Shown here in pieces: positions 1-7,045 of a stretch of 33,982 bases of DNA (positions within the stretch are counted from its first letter, which is position 1; each line of letters starts with the position of its first letter). Origin of the DNA: an uncultured Planctomyces sp. (GTDB lineage: Bacteria > Planctomycetota > Planctomycetia > Planctomycetales > Planctomycetaceae); assembly GCA_937904325.1 (NCBI GenBank), contig CALGTK010000251.1, forward strand, positions 1 to 33,982, written 5' to 3'. A model generated the notes under the pieces. The model saw only the letters and a program-made list of their open reading frames with translations, was not told the DNA's origin and ran no database searches. The position numbers and the translations under genes are program-made.

Positions 1-102
1 GTGCCGATCAGGTTTCTGCTGAATCGCTTTTTTGATCAGCGGTATCTGTTGGCGCTGGATGCGAGCGAGATTCCAGAAGATGAGGAAACTCAGTGGTCGT
101 AG
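1..102 (+). CDS. C-terminal end of an unidentified protein (partial)
   Basis: The first reading frame is open from the window edge and ends in TAG at 100-102, giving 33 residues that end in an acidic tail (SEIPEDEETQWS). The stretch before it is rich in aromatic and hydrophobic residues (RFLLNRFFDQRYLLALD). The window opens on GTG, but this is probably the edge cutting through a longer gene and not a true start. I do not recognise the family. The kinase gene follows in the same direction about 120 bases downstream. Confidence 0.4.
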   Translation: MPIRFLLNRFFDQRYLLALDASEIPEDEETQWS

Positions 103-225
103 AATTGAGTCTTTGTTGATTTTGATAAGTTCTTGACGCGAAGGCTGGTCGGTCTTTTCGTTATCTGATTCGTTCCGCAGTGATTCGAATCCGCTTTCCG
201 TGTGCCAGGTACACTGATTTTCTGC

Positions 226-1485
226 ATGAATGAACCAAGCGAAGACGACGCTTTCGAGCCTGAACTTGATGGATTCCCGACGGAAATCGATCCGCGGCGG
301 GTTCGGTCGCGCGTGCAGATCGAGGTGTTGGCCAGTGAGTACGCCGATAACGCTCGGCAGGGAAAAACTCCGTCGATCGAAAGCTACATTGAGCGGTATC
401 CGGATATGGCCACTGAGATTCGAGAGTTGTTTCCAATGGTCGCAGCTCTGGAACAATGGAAGTCAGACCGCGAGAACGAAGTGCTACGCAATCAACTTCC
501 GGATCAATTCAAACTTAAACAGCTGGGTGATTGTCGGCTGGTTCGAGAAATTGGTCGCGGCGGAATGGGCGTCGTCTTCGAGGCTCTCGAAGGGAGTATC
601 GAGCGTCGTGTGGCCGTGAAGTTGTTGCCCTGGCGGATTTCGATGGTGCCACACCGGCAGGAAAGGTTTGAACGTGAAGCACAGACGATTGCGAAACTTC
701 GTCATTCCAACATCGTGCCGATTTTCCGTTTCGGCAGGCATGAAGACTACGCCTACTACGTGATGCAATACGTCGAGAGCGTGAATCTTGGCCACATAAT
801 CGGGGCGTTAAGCGAACGTCAGCAGGTTTCTCCGGCGCAGGAGATCCGAGACGAAGTCGGCGAATCGTCCAGCGGTGAATCATGGACACCTGAAGCTGCT
901 GACCGAAAAAAACTTAAGCAGGACTCATGGAAAGCATTTGCGAGAATTGGTTTGCAGGTTGCTCAGGCTCTTCGGCATGCTCACCGCATGGGAGTGTTGC
1001 ACAATGATGTAAAGCCCGGAAATCTTCTAATCGACGCTTCCGGAAAAGTCTTTGTCACCGACTTTGGTCTCGCCGAACCACTGAATCCGGACTCATCCGA
1101 AGTGGACGAATCGGTCAACGGGACGTTGCGCTACATGGCACCAGAGCGATTTGAAGGCGTCTTTGACGAAACCAGCGACGTCTATTCGTTGGGGATTACG
1201 CTTTTCGAACTGGTGGCTCAGCAATCGGCATTTGAAACGGACAGCCAAGTTGGTCTGATTACCGCAATCGCGGCCGGCGAAGTCCGCTCAGTTGTCGAAG
1301 CACGCAATGACCTGCCGCCAGATCTGGCCGCGGTTATTGCTAAGGCGATTTCACGAGAGCCGAACGATCGCTATCAGTCCGCTGGAGAATTCGCGTCTGA
1401 TCTGCTGCGTTTCATCAACGGAGAACGAGTTTCCGCAAAGTCAGCAAAGGGGATTTTTCGATGGCTTCGGCGTCAGGAGAAATAA
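226..1485 (+). CDS. Serine/threonine protein kinase, planctomycete type, without membrane segment
   Basis: This is a Hanks-type protein kinase of 419 residues if it starts at ATG 226; an in-frame GTG at 202 would add eight residues. Visible landmarks are the glycine loop GRGGMGVV (110-117), the ATP-binding lysine in VAVKLL (K132), the catalytic loop HNDVKPGN (259-266), DFG (279-281) and APE (305-307). The catalytic loop has HND where RD kinases have HRD, so it is a non-RD kinase. A hydrophilic insert of about 40 residues (195-235) sits after the hinge region. Residues 1-95 form a helical N-terminal region like the one that precedes many planctomycete kinase domains (ESYIERYPD). The protein ends at FRWLRRQEK. 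In many planctomycete kinases a similar RWxRRNP stretch leads directly into a membrane helix and a WD40 or TPR sensor region. The substrate is unknown. Confidence 0.93.
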   Translation: MNEPSEDDAFEPELDGFPTEIDPRRVRSRVQIEVLASEYADNARQGKTPSIESYIERYPDMATEIRELFPMVAALEQWKSDRENEVLRNQLPDQFKLKQLGDCRLVREIGRGGMGVVFEALEGSIERRVAVKLLPWRISMVPHRQERFEREAQTIAKLRHSNIVPIFRFGRHEDYAYYVMQYVESVNLGHIIGALSERQQVSPAQEIRDEVGESSSGESWTPEAADRKKLKQDSWKAFARIGLQVAQALRHAHRMGVLHNDVKPGNLLIDASGKVFVTDFGLAEPLNPDSSEVDESVNGTLRYMAPERFEGVFDETSDVYSLGITLFELVAQQSAFETDSQVGLITAIAAGEVRSVVEARNDLPPDLAAVIAKAISREPNDRYQSAGEFASDLLRFINGERVSAKSAKGIFRWLRRQEK

Positions 1486-1500
1486 TTCGGCGGTTGCCAC

Positions 1501-1531
1501 CGGGGCTGTGTTTCACGGCCAGGTAGCCCCG
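1501..1531. terminator. Inverted repeat downstream of the kinase gene
   Basis: CGGGGCT at 1501-1507 is matched by AGCCCCG at 1525-1531, a perfect 7-bp G+C-rich stem with a 17-base loop. It lies 15 bases after the kinase stop and before the convergent gene at 1557. A second, weaker inverted repeat (TGACTGAG / CTCAATCA, one mismatch) follows at about 1538-1559. Neither has a clear T tract, so termination is an inference from position between convergent genes. Confidence 0.35.
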
Positions 1532-1556
1532 TACTTCTGACTGAGAAATTGCTCAA

Positions 1557-1775
1557 TCAGGCCAGTTTTCTCACTGAAATGCTGGCCATCAGCGCTTCGT
1601 ACAGATCCGAGGGTATCCGGATTTCATCCTGAGCGAAGTCTTCGATAAACGCCCGCTGCGAATGATAGGCGTCAGCGAGGGGCTCGAGAACTTCGCCCAA
1701 CTTCAGTGTAACTGTGGTGGGTTCATGGCTTTGAACAGACTCATCAACCGGGAAAATTCGAAGACGATTTCGCAT
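1557..1775 (-). CDS. Small hypothetical protein, 72 aa
   Basis: This short minus-strand gene starts at ATG 1775, preceded by GGAAGG about eight bases upstream, a good ribosome binding site. An in-frame ATG at 1832 is less well placed. The protein begins MRNRLRIFPVDES and is acidic, with a predicted helical C-terminal half (IEDFAQDEIRIPSDLYEAL). There is no signal peptide, membrane segment or cysteine. I do not recognise a named family. It is convergent with the kinase gene. The second small minus-strand gene lies about 200 bases upstream of it. Confidence 0.55.
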   Translation of the reverse strand: MRNRLRIFPVDESVQSHEPTTVTLKLGEVLEPLADAYHSQRAFIEDFAQDEIRIPSDLYEALMASISVRKLA

Positions 1776-1972
1776 CCTGAAGTCCTTCCATGGAATTACT
1801 GACTGAGTCGTCAGTGAAATCTCAAAGTGCATCGTTTACGCAATTTAAGATCGGCTGGAAGGGTGTGCGGTCTTCACTGGAAATGCTGGAGTTTTTGAGT
1901 TTGTATGCCGAGGTCTGCGTGCGGCTGATCCGGGCCTTGGGGTTGGCGGATCGTGGCGAAACGCGAAATGGC

Positions 1973-2221
1973 TCAGGCTTGCGTCAGGCGGGACTGGTAA
2001 AGCCGTTGGATATCTTCGACTGTGATGGTGATTTCACGTGTGAATCCAGTGTGACTCCGCTGATATTCAATTTTTGTGGCTAGTTCCGGGGCGTTGTGAA
2101 TCGCCTTTGACAGCCACTTTCGGTCAGCGTCTTCGAGTTTTCCGACAGTCGGATCCCACGTTGTTCGAGTTTCGATCACCAATTGTTCAAGACGTTCGTC
2201 GTATTTTTTGAGTGCAGCCAT
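1973..2221 (-). CDS. Small hypothetical protein, possibly 5'-truncated
   Basis: The minus-strand frame encodes 82 residues from ATG 2221, with AAAGG roughly ten bases upstream. It is hydrophilic and probably helical (MAALKKYDERLEQLVIETR, then WLSKAIHNAPELATKIEY), with no signal peptide or metal-binding motif. The same frame stays open for another 40 codons, to position 2341. That extension also reads like protein (SRWLAELKTLSLQGADSYTHGRQTDEYLLEK, read in pieces) but contains no ATG, GTG or TTG. The gene may therefore have lost its original 5' end. I do not recognise the family. Confidence 0.5.
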   Translation of the reverse strand: MAALKKYDERLEQLVIETRTTWDPTVGKLEDADRKWLSKAIHNAPELATKIEYQRSHTGFTREITITVEDIQRLYQSRLTQA

Positions 2222-2344
2222 CCAGCCATCCGCCTTTTCGAGAAGATATTCGTCTGTTTGCCGCCCATGAGTGTACGAATCTGCACCCTGTAGAGACAGA
2301 GTTTTCAGTTCGGCCAGCCAGCGTGAAGGGCTTATCGAATACTA

Positions 2345-2372
2345 TAGCGGCAGCTAGCGGTAGCGGTAGCGC
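2345..2372. repeat. Short TAGCGG tandem repeat
   Basis: TAGCGG occurs at 2345-2350, 2355-2360 and 2361-2366, and is followed by the variant TAGCGC at 2367-2372. The last three units are directly adjacent. This lies just upstream of the open minus-strand frame that ends at 1973. It may mark a replication-slippage site or a remnant of a dispersed repeat; nothing here shows a function. Confidence 0.45.
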
Positions 2373-2399
2373 TCCGTGATCTTATTCAAGGGTCCGGTG

Positions 2400-2428
2400 A
2401 GCGTGGAAGGGGACTGTTTTTCCACGCT
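2400..2428. terminator. Hairpin downstream of the DUF1501 gene
   Basis: AGCGTGGAA (2400-2408) pairs perfectly with TTCCACGCT (2420-2428), giving a 9-bp stem and an 11-base loop. It lies about 125 bases beyond the minus-strand DUF1501 stop. There is no T tract on either side in the right position, so it could be a weak terminator, a transcript-stabilising 3' end or a protein site. The rest of 2429-2551 shows no reading frame or motif I can support. Confidence 0.35.
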
Positions 2429-2551
2429 GTAAACCGCCTCACGACCTGCTTCTGAGATCTCATGCGAAGGCACGTTCTATCACGGGCGTATCGGATTCCG
2501 GCGGACTGGGTGAACCGGGAAGATGGCTCGCATTTGTAAGCGACGTGCGGG

Positions 2552-3970
2552 TCAGGTCAGCAAGTCGTTGATGACCTCGCCGTGGACGTCGGTGAGGCGG
2601 CGTTGGATCCCGTTGTGGTAGTAGCTGAGGCGTTCGTGGTTCAGACCGAGCAAGTGCAACACGGTAGCGTGCAGGTCATAGCTGTAGGTGGGGTGTTCGA
2701 CTGCTTTGAACCCCAGGTCGTCGGTTGCCCCGAATCCAACTCCGCCTTTGATGCCGCCACCGGCGAGCCATGCGGTGAAAGCGCCGCCGTTGTGATCTCG
2801 CCCGGTAGCCCTGTTTCCCTGCGCGGCAGGCTGACGGCCAAATTCTGTTGTGCACATGACGAGCGTTTCGTCGAGCAGGCCTCTTGATTTTAAGTCTTTG
2901 ATTAATGCCGACGCTCCCGTGTCGAGTACACGTCCCCAGTACCCGTGGTCGCGTGGCAGGTCTTCGTGCGAGTCCCAGTTCGGTCGGATTTTTTGCGCGG
3001 TCGTGTTTTCCGCTCCGCAGTAAATCTGCACGAATCGGACACCTCGCTCAGTCAATCGGCGAGCGAGTAGACATTGCCGCCCGAATGGCCCAACGTCGGG
3101 ATCGTCGACCTCAAATTCACGTTGCGTTGTCAGAGACTCGCTGGTCATGTCTGCGACTTCGGGAGCACTGAGTTGTAGTCGTGCGGCGAGTTCGTAGGCG
3201 GTGATGCGTGCTTCGAGGTCAGTGTTGCCACCGCGTTTGGCCAGGTGACGACGGTTAAGCTGCTGAAGAAAATTGAGCTCGCCGGTTCCCGACGTGTTCT
3301 GGAGAGCTGGACTTTCTCTGGATGGAAACAGATCGACGATCGGATTTTGTGGATCGGTGGCGTCGAGGGTTGTTGCCTGATGTACGGCTGGCAAAAATCC
3401 CGATCCCCAGTTGATGATTCCGCCCGGTGGAAGCCCTCGCGGATCAGGCAATACAACAAACGATGGTAAGTCACGATTCTCGCTGCCCAGGCCGTACGTG
3501 ACCCATGCGCCCATGCTGGGAAATCCAGGCAGTGTGAATCCGGTATTCATCATGAAGCACGCGGGACCATGCAGAGCCGATTTGCTGTGCATCGAATAGA
3601 CAAATGCCATGTCGTCGATGCACGTAGCCAGTTTCGGAAAAAGGTCAGATATCCACAGTCCTGACTCGCCGTGCCGCCGAAACTTCCAGAACCCAGGCTG
3701 ACAATTACCAGGCTTCGACGCAAAAAACTGAAGCTTGCCGTCGGGGTCGAACGGCTTTCCTGCTCGCTTCGCCAGTTCCGGTTTATGGTCGAACGTGTCG
3801 ACCTGGCTCATCCCTCCGGGGCAAAAAATCTGAATAACCGACTTTGCTTTCGGAGTGTGGTGAGCTGGTTGTTCGGCCTGCAGCATTGCTGACAGCGCGA
3901 GGCTGCCAAAACCGCCACCTGCCATTTTCAAAGCTGACCGGCGACTGATGACTGGCTGTGTCGAATTCAT
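2552..3970 (-). CDS. DUF1501 family protein (sulfatase-like fold), Tat-exported
   Basis: The protein has 472 residues from ATG 3970; an ATG at 3985 would add five. The N-terminus has a twin-arginine motif (SRRSALKM) followed by a hydrophobic stretch (GGGFGSLALSAML), so it is probably exported folded. DUF1501 features follow: IQIFCPGGMSQVDTFDHKP near the N-terminus, ESGLWISDLFP, a MHSKSALHGPACF segment and a C-terminal AWLAGGGIKGG with HATVLHLLGL. The family is related to alkaline phosphatase/sulfatase folds, but its reaction is not established. It is the last gene of a minus-strand operon behind the PSD1 gene, with only about 30 bases between them. That pairing is the classic planctomycete arrangement and suggests they act together on an exported substrate. 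Confidence 0.95.
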   Translation of the reverse strand: MNSTQPVISRRSALKMAGGGFGSLALSAMLQAEQPAHHTPKAKSVIQIFCPGGMSQVDTFDHKPELAKRAGKPFDPDGKLQFFASKPGNCQPGFWKFRRHGESGLWISDLFPKLATCIDDMAFVYSMHSKSALHGPACFMMNTGFTLPGFPSMGAWVTYGLGSENRDLPSFVVLPDPRGLPPGGIINWGSGFLPAVHQATTLDATDPQNPIVDLFPSRESPALQNTSGTGELNFLQQLNRRHLAKRGGNTDLEARITAYELAARLQLSAPEVADMTSESLTTQREFEVDDPDVGPFGRQCLLARRLTERGVRFVQIYCGAENTTAQKIRPNWDSHEDLPRDHGYWGRVLDTGASALIKDLKSRGLLDETLVMCTTEFGRQPAAQGNRATGRDHNGGAFTAWLAGGGIKGGVGFGATDDLGFKAVEHPTYSYDLHATVLHLLGLNHERLSYYHNGIQRRLTDVHGEVINDLLT

Positions 3971-4000
3971 GGGCTGCTGATACATGGAATTTCTGTAATC

Positions 4001-7000
4001 TCAGTCGATGTAAATAAACTCGTTGGCGCTGAATATAGCTCTGCAGAATTGCCACAATCCATATTGATTAATCGCCTCTTGTGCCAGTTCTATTTCCACC
4101 GAATCGGGAGATCGTGCAAACGCCAGTTGGAACGCGAGATTGATTTGCTTGTCGATGTTCGGGCCGCATTTCTGCCGTAGCCTTTCGACAAAGTATTTAG
4201 ACTGCTTGAGCATGAACTCGTTGTTGTACATCGCGAGCGATTGCTGGGCTGTGGTGGTGATGTTTCGTTGCGGAGTGAGATTGGCCGGGTCCGGACAGTC
4301 CAGGGCGGTCATGAATTGCTGCGGCGTTGTTCGCACGATGAATCGGTAAACGCTGCGTCGCCAAAGTTGCGGACTGTCGGCAGTGCGGTAGGTGTAGATC
4401 GGTGCGTAGGCTTCTTTGTATTCGAAGTCACGATACCCCGGACCAAACATCGCGTCGTTCAGTTTCCCAGTCACTGCCAAAACGGAATCCCGGACTGCTT
4501 CAGCTTCCAGACGATGCGGATTCATTCTCCAGAGTAGTCGGTTGTCTGAGTCCACTTCCGTTTCGTTCAAAGATTGATCGATTTCGGTTGCTGTGCTTTG
4601 TCGCTGATATGCCTGCGAGGTCACGATTAATCGGTGAATGTGTTTCAGGCTCCAATCAGACTGCAGCAGTTCGTCGGCCAACCAGTCCAGCAGTTTGGGA
4701 TGTGATGGTTTGCCACCTCCATAGCCGAAATCGCTGGGGGTATCGACGAGTCCAACTCCGAAGTGCCAGTGCCATAGTCGGTTGACGATGACTCGGCGAG
4801 TTAAAGGATTGTTCGGTGCAGTGATCCATCTGGCGAGAGCGAGCCGTCGGTCGCGATCTGCCAGTTTCGGAGAACCGAATCTAACGTCGGATCGCCCGAA
4901 GCCAAGACTGCCTGGTACAACAGTGCCCTCGGGAGCTTCTGGGTTGCCTCGCGTCAGGATGTGTACTGCGGGTGGAGTTTCGCTAACGACTCCAAAGAAC
5001 TCAGGCGGCTCCCCAAGCGACTTGAAATCAGCTTCAAGGGACATCTTCGTTCGTTTAAGTTCAGCGAGTTGTTCGGCCTGTTCATCAGTGAGTACGACTT
5101 TTGTCGCGACCGCCAAACGTGGGTCGCCGAAGCAGATTTGGTCGTGGCTGTATCCATTCCCGCCATCGGTTGAGATCAGCGTCAGGAACCGGGCATTCGC
5201 GGGAACCTTCATCGTAATTCGCGCGGTGTCGTTGCGTCCAAGTCTGTCGGTGGCCTTAAGTTTACCATCCAGGTAGATGCGATACTCAGCGCTCGGTTCA
5301 GTGGTTCTGCCGCCGTAACCGGCGACAGTGGAGAACTGGTACTCGATGAGTGAGGTGTCTTCGACGTTCGGGCGTCCGGCATCACGGATGGCGGCCAGAT
5401 CGAATGTGATGCCAGCGTTGGCGTGGAGTCCGATCATCGAGTGTCCGGCGGAGTGGTAATCGACATTGTCCAGCTTTGTTGAGTACTGACTCGAAACAGG
5501 ACCGTTGCGAATCATGTCCCAGGCTTTGCCACCGTTTACTGGCAGACCGTCAGCCACCAATCCCGTTGAGCTGATTTTTGTCTGGCTGTTGGCAGGTACA
5601 AATACACCATCGATAAATGGTGAATCTGGAGAAGCATAGTTACCGGGTTTCACATTCCCGAGATCTCCAAACGGTCTCTCCTGGATTTTTCCTGTGCGAG
5701 TGTCGATTCCCAAACCCCTGGTGCCCGTTCCTAATCCGTTTCCGCCACCAACGATGTCCGCCAGGTCGATTCCTTTGTGCTCAAACCGTCCGATCTGCGC
5801 TGAAATCTGTGTGATCAGATTTGCAAGTGCAGTTTTGTTGTCGTTGTACTCTTTTCGTCGTGCCGGATTGATGTCTCGATTGTTTCGACGAGCACCGGCG
5901 AACACTGCGGCAAGCTGGTAGTACTCGCGCTGCGTAATCGGGTCGAGCTTGTGATCGTGACAGCGAGCGCAGTTAACTGTCATGGCGACGGTCGACGCCA
6001 TGACCTGTGTGAGCATGTCGTCGAGATCGAGTGCGCGGGCGGAGCGGCGAAGGATCGGGCTTTTTGTCTCGACTTGCCCGACAAAGTCCCACGGTCCGGC
6101 CGCCAGAAAACCGGTTGCAATTGTGGACTCGTCCGTCGTCGCGTCGAGTGCGTCCCCGGCAATCTGCTCAAGCAGAAACTGATCGTAAGGTTTGTCGTTG
6201 TTAAAAGACCGGATGACGTAATCTCGGTATCGCCATGCGTTATCGCGACGTTTGTCACGTTCGAAGCCGTGAGTGTCGGCGTAATGGGCAATGTCAAGCC
6301 AGTGTCGCGCCCAGCGTTCACCGAAGTGTTGCGATGCCAGTAGCTCGTGTACAAGCTGTTCATACGCCATTGGGTTGGAACTCTCTTCGAAGTCTGCAAC
6401 CGCCGTGGGCGATGGTGGAAGGCCGAGCAGATCGAAATAGAGCCGCCGAATGAGTGTTAGACGATTGGCCTTCGGAGAGGGACGCAAACCTTTCTCCTTA
6501 AGGTTCGCGAGGATAAAGTGGTCGATCGCGTTTTTGCTGGTTGAGTCAGTCTTCGGCGGCGTTTGAGTCTTGATCGGCTGAAGAGACCACCATGTCGAGT
6601 CTGCCTTCGCCCTTGTTTTAAGAGTGAATGCTTCCGGCCAGTTGGCGCCGGCTTCGATCCACCGCCGAAGCACGTCAACTTCCGCGGTAGTTAATGGCTG
6701 GCCTTCTTTCGGCATCGCAGGTCGCTGATCACCATCAGGTTGGATGATGGTCAGCAGATGACTTTCTTTCGGCTTGCCGGGTACGACGATGCCAGCCTCA
6801 CGCAATCCGGTTGCATTGTTTAATGAGACGTCTCCCTCCGGAGAGTCCGGCCCGTGACACCGCAGGCAGTTGGCTTCGAGGATCGGCGCAATGTCGCGCT
6901 GGAAGCTGATTTGCTCTGAAGTCTCGTCGGCAACGGCCGCGGTCAGGTGTATTGCAGCAAACACAAGCACCGTCGCCGCAACTGCGACAAGTCGGCCGTT

Positions 7001-7045
7001 TGTGCTGCGTTGAGCAGGTGCGTGGCGATGGGCGACGTCTACCAT
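4001..7045 (-). CDS. PSD1 protein: planctomycete cytochrome C, DUF1549, NPCBM-like insert and DUF1553
   Basis: This 1014-residue exported protein has a hydrophobic N-terminal segment (about 19-39) ending near AVADE. A planctomycete cytochrome C domain follows, with a CLRCH haem motif at residues 60-64 and a WIEAGANWP end near 130-137. DUF1549 runs from about 172 to 385 and contains a second CARCH motif (359-363) in the usual NCARCHDHKxDPI context. Residues about 425-645 form a beta-rich insert (GITFDLAAIR, YLDGKLKATDR, QICFGDPRL) that resembles an NPCBM carbohydrate-binding module. DUF1553 follows from about 728 to the end (RVIVNRLWHWHFG). Its start overlaps the enolase-type gene upstream by seven bases, so translation is probably coupled. 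The family is thought to act in the periplasm in polysaccharide use, but its chemistry is unproven. Confidence 0.95.
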   Translation of the reverse strand: MVDVAHRHAPAQRSTNGRLVAVAATVLVFAAIHLTAAVADETSEQISFQRDIAPILEANCLRCHGPDSPEGDVSLNNATGLREAGIVVPGKPKESHLLTIIQPDGDQRPAMPKEGQPLTTAEVDVLRRWIEAGANWPEAFTLKTRAKADSTWWSLQPIKTQTPPKTDSTSKNAIDHFILANLKEKGLRPSPKANRLTLIRRLYFDLLGLPPSPTAVADFEESSNPMAYEQLVHELLASQHFGERWARHWLDIAHYADTHGFERDKRRDNAWRYRDYVIRSFNNDKPYDQFLLEQIAGDALDATTDESTIATGFLAAGPWDFVGQVETKSPILRRSARALDLDDMLTQVMASTVAMTVNCARCHDHKLDPITQREYYQLAAVFAGARRNNRDINPARRKEYNDNKTALANLITQISAQIGRFEHKGIDLADIVGGGNGLGTGTRGLGIDTRTGKIQERPFGDLGNVKPGNYASPDSPFIDGVFVPANSQTKISSTGLVADGLPVNGGKAWDMIRNGPVSSQYSTKLDNVDYHSAGHSMIGLHANAGITFDLAAIRDAGRPNVEDTSLIEYQFSTVAGYGGRTTEPSAEYRIYLDGKLKATDRLGRNDTARITMKVPANARFLTLISTDGGNGYSHDQICFGDPRLAVATKVVLTDEQAEQLAELKRTKMSLEADFKSLGEPPEFFGVVSETPPAVHILTRGNPEAPEGTVVPGSLGFGRSDVRFGSPKLADRDRRLALARWITAPNNPLTRRVIVNRLWHWHFGVGLVDTPSDFGYGGGKPSHPKLLDWLADELLQSDWSLKHIHRLIVTSQAYQRQSTATEIDQSLNETEVDSDNRLLWRMNPHRLEAEAVRDSVLAVTGKLNDAMFGPGYRDFEYKEAYAPIYTYRTADSPQLWRRSVYRFIVRTTPQQFMTALDCPDPANLTPQRNITTTAQQSLAMYNNEFMLKQSKYFVERLRQKCGPNIDKQINLAFQLAFARSPDSVEIELAQEAINQYGLWQFCRAIFSANEFIYID

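Noticed and set aside
1790-2083. 97-residue plus-strand frame between the two small minus-strand genes
   Set aside because: It overlaps the better supported minus gene at 1973 and has no ribosome binding site or protein-like pattern I could support.
4782-5276. 164-residue plus-strand frame inside the PSD1 gene
   Set aside because: It is Ser/Arg/Pro-rich as expected from reading an opposite strand, and sits wholly inside a gene with firm domain evidence.
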